NCBI GenBank assembly: GCA_964520975.1
Contig: CAZFPA010000007.1
Span: forward strand, 1-60,323
Length of the DNA: 60,323 bases
Origin: CAZFPA01 sp964520975
GTDB lineage: Bacteria; Bacillota; Negativicutes; Selenomonadales; Selenomonadaceae
Direction of reading: 5' to 3'
Shown: in pieces, positions 8,028-17,690 of the stretch
How the letters are laid out: the number at the start of each line of letters is the position of its first letter
Numbering within the stretch: position 1 is the first letter of the stretch
Notes under the pieces: generated by a model
What the model was told of the DNA's origin: nothing
The model's database searches: none
The model's input: the letters and a program-made list of their open reading frames with translations, nothing else
Program-made: the position numbers and the translations under genes

Positions 8028-9137
8028 ATGTGGCAGAAATTATGGCTTAGTTTGATCAGTATAGGTATGAGTTGTTGTATGTTTGCAGCTGCAAGTGCTG
8101 CGGCCGGTCAGCCGGCAGCGAATCCGGAAGAGAAGCCGGAGGCTGCGGTAAATGCGGCGGCGCCGGAGGTGCCGTCGGAGAAGATTTACATCAATCTGGC
8201 AAGCCGCTCGCTGGCATTGTATGTAGATGGTGTCAAGGTTGCCCTGTATCCGATTGGTCCGGGCAAGGTGTCTACGCCTACGCCGGTCGGCTATTATAAG
8301 GTACTGGACAAGACGGAGAACCCGGAATGGATCGATCCGGAGGACCTGACGCGCAAGGTCCCGTCCGGCGAGGGCAATCCCCTGGGATATCGTTGGCTGC
8401 AGTTCTATGGTACTTATGGAATCCACGGGACAAATAAGCCGGAGTCGGTGGGCAATTATGTATCGAATGGCTGTGTGCGGATGAAGGAAGCTGACGTGGA
8501 GGACCTTTTCAATCATGTGAAGGTCGGGACTCCAATCGAAATCACTTATAACCGGGTCGTCATCGAGCGGATGCCGAACCATACCATCGTTTACTATATT
8601 TATCCGGATGGATATCATCGCCAGGCATTGGACGCTGTTACCGTAGACAAATGGCTTGAGGGCTATGGCGTGAATGCATTTGAGAGCGATGCAGCCATCG
8701 AGGAGAAGATTCAGGCCTCGGATGGGCAGCCAACCTATATTGCCAGAGCTTACAGCATGGAAGTGGATGGAAGGCAGCTGGCTGCAAAAGCGGTTCTAAA
8801 GAATGATATCTGTTATCTGCCAGCTGTTCCGCTGGCGGAGGTGCTGAAGGTTTCTTTGAGCTGGAATCCGGAAGCTGCCGTGCTCGTAAGTCCGTATGGA
8901 CAGGTTAGCGGTACGGTGAAAAAGGATCTGCTGTATTTCAGTGCGGATGATGTGGGAACACTTTTTCACCTGACTGGAGGTCTGACGGCAGACGGCGTGT
9001 ATGAGTTCCACTCCATGAAGCCGGCAGTTGTGCAGCCGGTCCGTCAGGATAGCACGGTACAGGTACAGAAAGCGCAGACTGAAGCTGCAAAGTCCGGGAC
9101 GGGCACTGGTACGAAGAAGGCGAATAAGAATAAATGA
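8028..9137 (+). CDS. Exported L,D-transpeptidase (YkuD domain) with C-terminal wall or stalk-like domain
   Basis: A cell-envelope enzyme of the YkuD family, which forms 3-3 cross-links in peptidoglycan or attaches proteins to it. The 369-residue product has a signal peptide with cleavage near residues 22-25 (AAASAAAG). An Ala/Pro-rich linker follows, then a YkuD domain at about 50-175 with the active-site pattern HGTN, then SNGCVRM, with the nucleophile at Cys149. The last 140 residues resemble a copper-amine-oxidase-N-like domain (DICYLPAVPLAEVLKVSLSW), followed by a Lys/Thr-rich tail. Start ATG 8028 follows a GGA/GAGAGA ribosome site. polA begins 10 bases after the stop, so the two may be co-transcribed. 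Confidence 0.9.
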   Translation: MWQKLWLSLISIGMSCCMFAAASAAAGQPAANPEEKPEAAVNAAAPEVPSEKIYINLASRSLALYVDGVKVALYPIGPGKVSTPTPVGYYKVLDKTENPEWIDPEDLTRKVPSGEGNPLGYRWLQFYGTYGIHGTNKPESVGNYVSNGCVRMKEADVEDLFNHVKVGTPIEITYNRVVIERMPNHTIVYYIYPDGYHRQALDAVTVDKWLEGYGVNAFESDAAIEEKIQASDGQPTYIARAYSMEVDGRQLAAKAVLKNDICYLPAVPLAEVLKVSLSWNPEAAVLVSPYGQVSGTVKKDLLYFSADDVGTLFHLTGGLTADGVYEFHSMKPAVVQPVRQDSTVQVQKAQTEAAKSGTGTGTKKANKNK

Positions 9138-9147
9138 GGTGGATGCG

Positions 9148-11763
9148 TTGAAGAAACGTTTTGTCATTTTAGACGGCAGCAGTTTGATTTATCGGGCATT
9201 CTATGCCCTGCCCCTGCTCACGACGGGCAATGGGGAATACACCAATGCGATTTATGGTTTTTCCAATATGCTTATGAAGCTGCTGCAGGAGCTTCAGCCG
9301 GATCTTTTGGTCATTGCCTTTGATAAGGGGAAAAAGACTTTTCGCAATGAAATGTTTGCTGATTATAAAGGCACGCGGCAGGCGACACCAACCGAATTAT
9401 CGGCGCAGATTCCGCTTCTGCATGAGCTGGCGGATGCCTGGGGCATTGCCTTTGTGGAGAAGGCCGGCTATGAGGCGGATGACATCATTGGCACGCTGGC
9501 GACCAAGGCCGTAGAGGAAGGCTACGAGTCGCTGGTGGTGACCGGCGATCGGGACGCGTTCCAGCTCATTCGGCCAGGTCTTACCGTCATGTTTACGAAA
9601 AAGGGGATTTCTGAGCTGGAGGCCTATGATGAGGCGGCATTCGAGCAAGCCTACGGACTTGTTCCGGCGCAGCTCGTCGATTTGAAGGGCCTTATGGGGG
9701 ATACCTCTGACAATATACCGGGTGTTCCGGGAGTAGGTCCCAAGACGGCTACAAAGCTGCTGGCCGCCTATGGAAGCCTGGAGGAGGTTCTGCTGCATAT
9801 CGAAGAGGTTTCGGGCAAGAAGCTCAAGGAACGTCTGCGGGAAAATGAGGCTATGGCGGTGCTGTCCAAGAAGCTGGCCCGGATCGATTGCAATGTTCCT
9901 TTGGAGTTTACCGCTGAGGCCTATGAGATCACACCGGATTATGATCGGCTGGGAGAGTTCTGCCGCCGCTATGAGATGCGTTCTGTATTGAAGAATATTG
10001 TACAGCAGCCGGCTCTTGCTTTGGATGGATTGGGCTTTGGCTCGGAAACGGAAGTTTTGCTGCCGGAATATGAGGTGCTGGATACGCTGGCAAAGGCAGA
10101 GAGCTTTATTGCTGCCGTGCGGACGGCCGGACAGGTAGCGGTTGCTCCGGTTTATGAGGGCCGGGTGCCGGCCCTGCGGATTTCCGGGGCGGCCTTTGCT
10201 GTCGGCAGGACAATTGGCTGGGCAACGGCTGCTATGCCGGGCTGGGATGCTCTTTGGGAGGCGGTTGCGGATGCAGGGGTGACCGATTGCGTGCATGATC
10301 TGAAACAGTTCTACCATGCGGGACGTCGCCTGGAGGGGACTGTTCTCGATTTGCAGCTGGCCGCCTATTTGCTGAATCCGGCTGTCGGCCATTATGAGCT
10401 TTCCGAGCTTTTAGCTGCCTATGCGCCAGAAGAAGGTGTTCCGGCCGACGCTGCGGAAGGGATTGCGGCTGTGGTCTGGCGGGCATTTTCCCTGCAGCGT
10501 CTGTATCCGGTGCTTTCAGAGCGACTCGCGGAGGGAAGCCTGCAGAAGCTGTACGAGGATATGGAGCTGCCGCTTGTCGAGGTGCTGGCCGCTATGGAAG
10601 CCAATGGGGTCTATGTCAACCGGCAGCATCTAGAGGCGAAGTCCGAGCAGGTCGGGGTACAGATTGCGGCCCTGGAGCGGGAAATCTATGCGCTGGCAGG
10701 GGCTGAGTTCAATATCAATTCACCCAAGCAGCTTGGAGAAATCCTGTTCGAGCGGTTGGAACTGCCGGTCATCAAAAAGACGAAGACGGGCTATTCGACC
10801 AATGCTGAGGTTTTGGAGGAATTGCGCTATCAGCATCCCATTGTAGAAAAAATTCTTTCTTACCGCCTTTGGAGTAAATTGAAGTCCACCTATCTGGACA
10901 GCATAGGGGCGCTCATTGCCGGTGAATCTCAGCGGGTGCATACACATTTCAATCAGACGGTGACGGCAACGGGGCGGTTGAGCAGCTCGGACCCGAATCT
11001 GCAGAATATCCCGGTGCGGACGCTGGAGGGAAAGGAAATCCGTACGCTGTTTGAGCCGGGCGATGGCTATGATTATCTGCTGTCGGCGGATTATTCGCAG
11101 ATCGAGCTGCGGCTGCTGGCCGCGATGTCCGGCGATCGGAATTTCGTGGAAGCCTTCCAGCATGGACAGGATATCCATGCCCGTACGGCCTCGGAGGTTT
11201 TTAATGTTCCGATGGACGAGATGACACCGGAACTGCGTGGTCGGGCCAAGGCGGTAAACTTTGGCATTGTATATGGCATCAGCGATTATGGGCTTTCCCG
11301 GGATCTGCATATTTCCCGCAAGGAGGCTGCCGGTTATATTGAGAGTTATTTTGCCAAATGCAGCGGCATCAAGGCTTTTATCGATAAAACGGTAGCGGAG
11401 GCCAGGGAAACGGGCTATGTGACAACAATGTTCGGCCGGCGGCGCGATCTGCCGGCTATCCGCAGCAGCAATTATAACCAGCGGACTTTAGCGGAGCGCA
11501 TGGCGATGAATACACCCATTCAGGGCTCGGCGGCGGATATCATCAAGCTGGCCATGATTGCGGCCTATCGGAGCCTCCAGGCCGCTGGCGTGAAGAGCCG
11601 TATCCTGCTGCAGGTGCACGATGAATTGGTGCTTGAGGTCGTGGAGACTGAGGTTGAGCAGGTGTCAGAGATCCTGCGGGCTTCGATGGAGCATATTGTC
11701 GAGCTCAGTGTACCGCTGCGCATCGATATCAATATTGGCCGCAACTGGGCCGAAGCAAAATAA
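9148..11763 (+). CDS. polA: DNA polymerase I
   Basis: Repair and Okazaki-fragment-processing polymerase, 871 residues, typical length. Order: 5'-3' exonuclease (residues 1-290; FVILDGSSLIYRAFYAL, YEADDIIGTLA, VTGDRDAFQL, GDTSDNIPGVPGVGPKTA), a degenerate 3'-5' exonuclease domain (about 300-470), and the polymerase domain. The latter has motif A DYSQIELR at residue 648, motif B RGRAKAVNFGIVYG, and motif C VHDE with the catalytic Asp at 825. The exonuclease domain lacks the DxE motif (VAVAPVYEG stands there) and the later Asp residues, so it should not proofread, as in Bacillus Pol I. I chose TTG 9148: GAGGTGG precedes it by five bases and FVILDGSSLIYR then begins at residue 4. A longer frame to 9028 overlaps the upstream gene and adds an unrelated basic tail. 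Followed by mutM after 12 bases. Confidence 0.95.
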   Translation: MKKRFVILDGSSLIYRAFYALPLLTTGNGEYTNAIYGFSNMLMKLLQELQPDLLVIAFDKGKKTFRNEMFADYKGTRQATPTELSAQIPLLHELADAWGIAFVEKAGYEADDIIGTLATKAVEEGYESLVVTGDRDAFQLIRPGLTVMFTKKGISELEAYDEAAFEQAYGLVPAQLVDLKGLMGDTSDNIPGVPGVGPKTATKLLAAYGSLEEVLLHIEEVSGKKLKERLRENEAMAVLSKKLARIDCNVPLEFTAEAYEITPDYDRLGEFCRRYEMRSVLKNIVQQPALALDGLGFGSETEVLLPEYEVLDTLAKAESFIAAVRTAGQVAVAPVYEGRVPALRISGAAFAVGRTIGWATAAMPGWDALWEAVADAGVTDCVHDLKQFYHAGRRLEGTVLDLQLAAYLLNPAVGHYELSELLAAYAPEEGVPADAAEGIAAVVWRAFSLQRLYPVLSERLAEGSLQKLYEDMELPLVEVLAAMEANGVYVNRQHLEAKSEQVGVQIAALEREIYALAGAEFNINSPKQLGEILFERLELPVIKKTKTGYSTNAEVLEELRYQHPIVEKILSYRLWSKLKSTYLDSIGALIAGESQRVHTHFNQTVTATGRLSSSDPNLQNIPVRTLEGKEIRTLFEPGDGYDYLLSADYSQIELRLLAAMSGDRNFVEAFQHGQDIHARTASEVFNVPMDEMTPELRGRAKAVNFGIVYGISDYGLSRDLHISRKEAAGYIESYFAKCSGIKAFIDKTVAEARETGYVTTMFGRRRDLPAIRSSNYNQRTLAERMAMNTPIQGSAADIIKLAMIAAYRSLQAAGVKSRILLQVHDELVLEVVETEVEQVSEILRASMEHIVELSVPLRIDINIGRNWAEAK

Positions 11764-11775
11764 GGAGGCGGGACA

Positions 11776-12603
11776 ATGCCGGAATTACCGGAGGTTGAAA
11801 TCATACGTCGTTCATTGGAAAAGCATTTGCTGGGCCGGCAGGTCCTCAATACCGAGGTGCGTCTGCCGCGCCAGATCAAATGGCCGGAGCCCGATGTATT
11901 CACGGCAATGGTCACAGGGCGGCATATCGTCCGACTGGGGCGTTCGGGAAAATATCTGCTGCTCTTTTTGGATAATGGCAATGAGCTGGTCTTTCATCTG
12001 CGCATGACAGGGCGGCTTTGCTATACGGAGGATGCGGCGCTGTCCGATGCCTATGCGCGAATCGTTTTTCATCTGGATGGCGGAGGCTGGCTGGTCTATG
12101 GTGATCCGCGGACGCTCGGAGCTGTTTATGCTTTGAAGCCCGGGGAGGAACAGCGTGTACAGGGGCTGGCTGAGATGGGGCCGGAGCCGCTCACGGAGGC
12201 CTTTTCCGTGGACTACCTGCAGTCCGTGCTCGCCAACCGGCGCACGAAGATCAAGAGTTTTCTGCTCAATCAGCATTATATTGGTGGCATTGGGAATATC
12301 TATGCGGATGAGGCGCTGTTCCTGGCACGTCTCCATCCGCTGCGGCTGGCCGCATCGCTGTCGCGAGAGGAAATCGTTCGGCTGCAGGCGGCCGTCAACG
12401 AGGTGATCCGGGCCGGAATTGAGGATGGTGGCACGACCTTTCGCGATTATCGCAACGGCGAAGGCGGAAAGGGCAGTCATCAGGAGAATCTCCATGTCTA
12501 TGCGCGCAAGGGCGAACCTTGCCATAGCTGCGGGACGCCGATTGAAAAGATTACGGTGGGCGGTCGTGGAACACATTTTTGCCCGACCTGCCAGACAATC
12601 TAG
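11776..12603 (+). CDS. mutM: Formamidopyrimidine-DNA glycosylase (Fpg)
   Basis: Removes 8-oxoguanine and formamidopyrimidines from DNA and cleaves the abasic site by beta/delta-elimination. The 275-residue protein begins MPELPEVE, giving the catalytic Pro2 and Glu3. It has the H2TH helix region (LLNQHYIGGIGNIYADEALFLARLHP) and ends in a four-cysteine zinc finger (CHSCGTPIEKITVGGRGTHFCPTC). Lys of the LGRSGKYLL motif is present. It lies in the polA-mutM-coaE order common in Firmicutes, with ribosome site AAGGAGG directly after the polA stop. Confidence 0.97.
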   Translation: MPELPEVEIIRRSLEKHLLGRQVLNTEVRLPRQIKWPEPDVFTAMVTGRHIVRLGRSGKYLLLFLDNGNELVFHLRMTGRLCYTEDAALSDAYARIVFHLDGGGWLVYGDPRTLGAVYALKPGEEQRVQGLAEMGPEPLTEAFSVDYLQSVLANRRTKIKSFLLNQHYIGGIGNIYADEALFLARLHPLRLAASLSREEIVRLQAAVNEVIRAGIEDGGTTFRDYRNGEGGKGSHQENLHVYARKGEPCHSCGTPIEKITVGGRGTHFCPTCQTI

Positions 12604-12612
12604 GAGGCCGGT

Positions 12613-13218
12613 ATGCGGATTATAGGATTGACTGGCGGTATTGCCAGTGGGAAGAGCACCGTTTCCGAGCGCCTGGCGGCCCTGGGGGCGGCTATTGTCG
12701 ATACCGATGCGATTGCGCATCAGCTTGCGATGCCGGGACAGCCGCTGTGGCAGCGGTATCGGGATCATTTTGGCCCTGCAATCCTGCAGGCCGATCAGAC
12801 GCTGGATCGGGCGGCGATTGCCCGGCGGGTATTCGCCCATCCGGAGGAGCGTCGCTGGCTGGATGCCGCAGCGCATCCGCTGATTCTGGCGGAATGCCGG
12901 CGTCAGCTTGCATACTGGCAGGCGCAGGCCTGTCCGGTGGCGGTACTGGATGTTCCGCTGCTTTTTGAGGCTGGCTGGGATACAATGGCAGATGTGGTCT
13001 GGGTGGTGGCGGTACAGCCGGAACTGCAGCTGGAGCGGCTCATGCAGCGCAACTCTTTATCGCGTCAGGCGGCCAGTGCCCGCGTTGCCTCGCAGCTGAG
13101 CCTGGAAGAGAAATGCGCCCGGGCTGATCTGGTGCTGGATAACAATGGTACCTTGGAGGAATTACGCTGCCAGGTGGATCGTGCCTGGCGGTGTCTGATA
13201 GAAAAGCAGGAGGGATAA
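12613..13218 (+). CDS. coaE: Dephospho-CoA kinase
   Basis: Last step of coenzyme A synthesis: ATP-dependent phosphorylation of the 3'-OH of dephospho-CoA. The 201-residue protein starts with the P-loop GLTGGIASGKSTV, followed by VDTDAIAHQL and a lid/substrate segment (VLDVPLLFEAGWD). It is a single-domain enzyme of usual length. It begins 9 bases after the mutM stop, with AGGAGG overlapping that stop. Confidence 0.96.
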   Translation: MRIIGLTGGIASGKSTVSERLAALGAAIVDTDAIAHQLAMPGQPLWQRYRDHFGPAILQADQTLDRAAIARRVFAHPEERRWLDAAAHPLILAECRRQLAYWQAQACPVAVLDVPLLFEAGWDTMADVVWVVAVQPELQLERLMQRNSLSRQAASARVASQLSLEEKCARADLVLDNNGTLEELRCQVDRAWRCLIEKQEG

Positions 13219-13220
13219 GC

Positions 13221-13844
13221 TTGGCGGAAAGTTTACGGATGCGTATCCGTAAGAAAAGGGATGAGGAACGGCGGCGCTGGTATGCACTGTGTATAGGGCT
13301 GGCGGTTGTTTTCCTGGCGTTTGGCATTTTCTTTCTGTTTCAGCGGGAGGATATGCAGAAATCCTACCTGTATCCTTACCCCTATCAGGAGATTACGGAA
13401 ATGTACGCGGCGACTTATCATGTGGAGAGCAGCCTTGTTGCGAGCGTCATCATGAGCGAGAGCAAGTTCAAGAACGATGTGCATTCCCATCGCGGGGCCA
13501 TCGGCCTCATGCAGCTCATGCCGGATACAGCGGCGTGGATCGCGAAGCAGCTCGATGACCAGGATTTTTCCCTGGAACGGCTGCATGAGCCTGATATGAA
13601 TATCCGCTATGGGACCTGGTATCTTTCCTCCCTGCGGGATGAATTCCAGGGCAATGAGGTTCTGATGCTGGCTGCCTATAACGCGGGGCGCGGCAATGTC
13701 CACGAATGGATGGATACCTATGGCTGGACGATGGATTTTTCAGCTGTGGACGAGATTCCCTATGAGGAAACAAAGGCCTATGTGGCCAGCGTATTGAAAA
13801 ACAAAAAGAAATATGAGGCATTATACGGAAAAAACGGGAGCTGA
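13221..13844 (+). CDS. Membrane-anchored lytic transglycosylase (SLT domain)
   Basis: A peptidoglycan-cleaving enzyme of the Slt/MltE type that forms 1,6-anhydro-muropeptides. The 207-residue product has a basic N-terminus (MRIRKKRDEERRR), one membrane anchor near residues 23-41 and an SLT domain. Visible motifs are SESKF with the catalytic Glu, GAIGLMQLMPDTA, NIRYGTWYLSSL and AAYNAGRGNV. I prefer TTG 13221, six bases after AGGAGGG (13208-13214), to a GTG at 13191 that would overlap coaE. It is the last gene of the polA operon. Confidence 0.92.
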   Translation: MAESLRMRIRKKRDEERRRWYALCIGLAVVFLAFGIFFLFQREDMQKSYLYPYPYQEITEMYAATYHVESSLVASVIMSESKFKNDVHSHRGAIGLMQLMPDTAAWIAKQLDDQDFSLERLHEPDMNIRYGTWYLSSLRDEFQGNEVLMLAAYNAGRGNVHEWMDTYGWTMDFSAVDEIPYEETKAYVASVLKNKKKYEALYGKNGS

Positions 13845-13861
13845 AAGCTGTCGTTTTTTTT
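13832..13861 (+). terminator. Terminator overlapping the end of the transglycosylase gene
   Basis: AACG..AGCT pairs with AGCT..CGTT around GAA and is followed by eight T. The TGA stop lies in the hairpin. Confidence 0.65.
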
Positions 13862-13912
13862 CAGCAGGAACTGTGGTAAAATGGTAGCAACGATGATGAA
13901 AGAGGCTTTCCT

Positions 13913-16900
13913 ATGCAAAAGTATTGTATCATTCCCCAACAGGGAAATGTTTTCTGGCAGCTTGTCCAGGGCATGGCTTTGGACGAGGCACAAAAAAAGC
14001 TGCTGCGTGCTTGTCTGATCAAGCATGTGGAGATTTCCTTAAAAACGAATAGCTGGGAAATGCTGCTGCAGACGCGGCAGCTCATACCGCAGGAACTGCT
14101 GCAGGAGGCAGGCGACTATATTCAGCAGAAATGCCATATCAATGGCGTGACCTTCTACCAGGATGTAGTCGATCTCGAGGAATCAGTAGACAAGGTATGG
14201 AAAAAGCTGGTGCAGCGTACGGCCAATGGCAATCCGACGGTGCGCCATCTTTTGCTGCGCGCGAAACGCCGGGTGGATGGGAGCCGGCTGATTCTTGAGG
14301 TGCATGGCGGCCTGAGCGGAGAAATCCTGCGGGCACATTCCGTTCCCCTTATGCTCAAGAAGTCTCTGGAGGAGCTTTTGGGCTATGGAATTGATGTGGA
14401 GTGCCAGGCGGTGGATGAGGAAGGGGATTCTCTGCCGCCGGCGACGGATCGTGAGGTGTTCCTGACACCGGAATACAAGGCTGCTGTCGAGCTGGAGTCA
14501 CAGCGCCAGCAGACAGCGCCGACCGGAAAGTCCGCGGGTACGGGGAAAAAAGATGGCGCGGCAGCGGCACCGTCGTCTTCACCGCTGGTATTTGGTCGTG
14601 GTGTACAGGGCGAACCGCAGCCAATCGGTGAGCTTGATGGTGAGGCGCGCAATATCGTGCTGCAGGGAACGCTGGGTGAGGTAAAGGGCTTCGAATTCGC
14701 CAAGACGAATCTTCTGAGCTTCAATCTCGCTGATGATACGGATGGGATTGTCTGCAAGGCCTTTTTCAAGGATGGCGAGGAATTCTCCCGGGCCCAGGCA
14801 TCGCTGAAGGCCGGCATGCTTGTAAAGGTTCACGGCTCGGTACAGTTTGATAAATTCCAGAACGATTTTGTCCTGATGACGAACAGCCTCTATAAGATGA
14901 CGGCTCCGCAGCGTGAGGATCATGCGGAGGTCAAGCGGGTGGAACTGCATGCACATACACATATGAGTAATATGGATGCGGTGGTTTCCGTAAAAAATCT
15001 CATTAAGACGGCAGCCCGCTGGGGCTGGCCGGCCATCGCGGTTACGGACCATGGCGTGGTACAGGCTTTCCCGGACGCGGCTAAGACGCTGAAAGAGGAA
15101 AAGCTCGATATCAAGGTCATCTACGGGATGGAAGGCTATCTCGTAGGGGAAAACTATGAGCAGAAACAGGCCAATCACATTATCCTGCTCGCAAAGAATC
15201 CTCGCGGACTGCGAAACCTTTATCAGATGGTATCACTGGCACATCTTCGCTATCTGCATCGGCAGCCGCGGCTGCCGCGCTGGCTCATTTCGGAATATCG
15301 CGAGGGCCTTATCGTGGGATCTGCCTGCGAGGCCGGAGAGCTCATCCGCGCGATTGTAGCACAGCAGAGCGATGAAGAACTGCTGCGTATCGCGAGCTTT
15401 TATGATTACCTGGAGATTCAGCCGATCGGCAATAACGAATTTCTCGTACGCAGTGAAGACTTCCCGCATATCCGAGATGATGAGGATTTGCAGAAAATCA
15501 ATCTGAAGGTCGCGGAGCTGGCTAAAAAGCTGGGCAAGATGCTCATCGCCACCTGCGATGTACATTTTTTGAACCCGGAGGATGCCATCTATCGGGCGAT
15601 TCTCATGAAGGGCAAGGGCTTCAAGGACGCGGACCTGCAGCCGCCGCTTTATTTGCGGACGACGGAGGAAATGCTGGCGGAATTTGAATACCTTGGCAAG
15701 GAGGCTGCCTATGAGGCAGTCGTGACCAATCCCCGCAAGATCAATGATATGGTGGAGAAATTCAAGCCTATCCCGGATGATCTCTATTCGCCGATGATTC
15801 CGGGAGCGGATGAACAGATTGAGAATATGTCCTATACCAAGGCGCGCAGTCTGTATGGCGAGAATCTGCCTGAGATTGTGGAAGCGCGGTTAAAACAGGA
15901 GCTCACGCCAATCATCGGGCATGGCTTTTCGGTGCTCTATCTCATTGCCCATAAGCTCGTGAAGAAATCCAATGACGATGGCTATCTGGTAGGCTCCCGT
16001 GGTTCTGTCGGTTCCTCCTTTGTGGCGACGATGACCGACATCACGGAGGTAAATCCGCTGCCGCCGCATTGGCGCTGCCCACACTGCAAATTCAGCGAGT
16101 TTGTAACGGACGGATCGGTCGGCTGCGGCTATGACCTGCCCAATCGCGAATGTCCGGTCTGCGGGACACGGCTTCTGAAGGACGGACATGATATCCCGTT
16201 CGCGGTTTTCCTGGGGTTTGATGGTGATAAGGTACCAGATATCGATCTGAACTTCTCGGGTGACTATCAGCCAACCGCGCATAAGTACACGGAAGAGCTC
16301 TTCGGCAAGGACAATGTATTCCGGGCCGGTACGATTGCAACCGTTGCGGAAAAGACGGCCTATGGCTATGTTAAGAAGTATTTTGAAGAAAAGGGCATCA
16401 AGAAACGTGAGCCCTATATCGATATGATTTCGCGCGGCTGTCAGGGCGTCAAGCGTACGACCGGACAGCATCCGGCCGGCATCATGGTTGTGCCGCGCAA
16501 TATGGATGTGCATTTTTTCACGCCCATCCAGCATCCGGCCGATGATAAGAATACGACGACAATCACGACGCATTTCGATTACCATTCTATCAGCAGCCGA
16601 TTGGTCAAGCTGGATATTCTCGGTCATGATGATCCGACGGTCATTAAGATGCTCGAAGATCTTACGCATCGTGATCCGAAAACCATTCCGTTTGATGATC
16701 CGGCAACGCTCAGCATCTTTTCTTCGACCTCGGCGCTTGGTGTCACACCGGAGGAACTGGGGGCAAGCTCAGGCACCTTTGGTATTCCGGAGTTTCGCAC
16801 GAGCTTTACGCGCCAGATGATTGACGATACGCATCCAAGCTGCTTCAGTGACCTCGTGCGCATCAGTGGATTTTCACATGGAACGGACGTATGGCTGGGC

Positions 16901-17656
16901 AATGCCCAGGATCTCATCCGTGCCGGGCAGTGCACACTGCGTGATGCAATCTCGGCCCGTGATGATATCATGATGTACCTCATCCATAATGGCATCGATC
17001 CGCTGCTTTCCTTTAAGACCATGGAGGCAGTGCGCAAGGGCCGGGGCATCAAGCCGGATGTCGTGGAGATCCTGCGCAAGGGCGGCATTCCGGAGTGGTA
17101 TATCGAATCCTGCCAGAAAATCAAGTACATGTTCCCGCGGGCACATGCGGTGGCGTATGTTATGATGGCCTACCGCATCGCGTTCTGTAAGGTGCATTAT
17201 CCGCTGGCCTTCTATGCGGCCTATTTTTCCATTCGTGCGGCTGCCTTTGACGCGAATATCGTTGCCCGCGGCAAGGAGTTTGTACATCAGCGCATCCAGG
17301 AAATCGAGGCCAAGGAAAAGCCGGAGGACAAGGAAAAGGAACTGCTCATTGTATTGCAGCTGGCTTGGGAAATGTACCTGCGCGGCTACAGTGTGGAACG
17401 CGTCGATCTCTATAAGTCGAAGGCGGATAAATTCATCATCCACAAAAAATCGCTGCTGCCGCCATTGACTTCGCTGAGCGGATTGGGGCTTTCCGATGCG
17501 AAGGGCATTGTCGAGGGACGGCGGGAAGGGCCGTTCACCTCGGTGGAAAATCTTAAGAAGCGGACCGGTGCATCGAAGACCTCGATTGAGGTTCTGCGCG
17601 AGCATGGCTGTCTCGATGGGATGGATGAAAGTGACCAGCTGGCTCTTTTCATGTGA
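13913..17656 (+). CDS. polC: DNA polymerase III alpha subunit, PolC type, without the inserted exonuclease domain
   Basis: The replicative polymerase of low-GC Gram-positive lineages, 1247 residues. Order: N-terminal domains (1-240), OB fold (about 240-335; IVLQGTLGEVKGFEFAK), PHP domain starting HAHTHMSNMDAV (345), polymerase core with DIDLNFSG near 776, KRTTGQHPAGI, KLDILGHDDPT and FPRAHAVAYV, and a C-terminal helix-hairpin region ending DQLALF. Standard PolC has about 1430-1440 residues because a DnaQ-like exonuclease interrupts the PHP domain. Here the PHP passes directly from YGMEGYLVGEN (near 405-415) to NHIILLAKNPRGLRNLY with no DxE motif between, and the 190-residue deficit equals one such domain. 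The PolC-specific zinc-binding segment (CPHCKFSEF...CPVCG) is present. It is monocistronic, 69 bases after the transglycosylase. Confidence 0.96.
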   Translation: MQKYCIIPQQGNVFWQLVQGMALDEAQKKLLRACLIKHVEISLKTNSWEMLLQTRQLIPQELLQEAGDYIQQKCHINGVTFYQDVVDLEESVDKVWKKLVQRTANGNPTVRHLLLRAKRRVDGSRLILEVHGGLSGEILRAHSVPLMLKKSLEELLGYGIDVECQAVDEEGDSLPPATDREVFLTPEYKAAVELESQRQQTAPTGKSAGTGKKDGAAAAPSSSPLVFGRGVQGEPQPIGELDGEARNIVLQGTLGEVKGFEFAKTNLLSFNLADDTDGIVCKAFFKDGEEFSRAQASLKAGMLVKVHGSVQFDKFQNDFVLMTNSLYKMTAPQREDHAEVKRVELHAHTHMSNMDAVVSVKNLIKTAARWGWPAIAVTDHGVVQAFPDAAKTLKEEKLDIKVIYGMEGYLVGENYEQKQANHIILLAKNPRGLRNLYQMVSLAHLRYLHRQPRLPRWLISEYREGLIVGSACEAGELIRAIVAQQSDEELLRIASFYDYLEIQPIGNNEFLVRSEDFPHIRDDEDLQKINLKVAELAKKLGKMLIATCDVHFLNPEDAIYRAILMKGKGFKDADLQPPLYLRTTEEMLAEFEYLGKEAAYEAVVTNPRKINDMVEKFKPIPDDLYSPMIPGADEQIENMSYTKARSLYGENLPEIVEARLKQELTPIIGHGFSVLYLIAHKLVKKSNDDGYLVGSRGSVGSSFVATMTDITEVNPLPPHWRCPHCKFSEFVTDGSVGCGYDLPNRECPVCGTRLLKDGHDIPFAVFLGFDGDKVPDIDLNFSGDYQPTAHKYTEELFGKDNVFRAGTIATVAEKTAYGYVKKYFEEKGIKKREPYIDMISRGCQGVKRTTGQHPAGIMVVPRNMDVHFFTPIQHPADDKNTTTITTHFDYHSISSRLVKLDILGHDDPTVIKMLEDLTHRDPKTIPFDDPATLSIFSSTSALGVTPEELGASSGTFGIPEFRTSFTRQMIDDTHPSCFSDLVRISGFSHGTDVWLGNAQDLIRAGQCTLRDAISARDDIMMYLIHNGIDPLLSFKTMEAVRKGRGIKPDVVEILRKGGIPEWYIESCQKIKYMFPRAHAVAYVMMAYRIAFCKVHYPLAFYAAYFSIRAAAFDANIVARGKEFVHQRIQEIEAKEKPEDKEKELLIVLQLAWEMYLRGYSVERVDLYKSKADKFIIHKKSLLPPLTSLSGLGLSDAKGIVEGRREGPFTSVENLKKRTGASKTSIEVLREHGCLDGMDESDQLALFM

Positions 17657-17690
17657 TTTTCATTTTATTGGGGGAAAGCATGGGATTTGG

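Noticed and set aside
9028..9147. Longer N-terminus for polA
   Set aside because: The added 40 residues overlap the L,D-transpeptidase gene and read as a basic out-of-frame shadow; DNA polymerase I begins right at KKRFVILDGSS.
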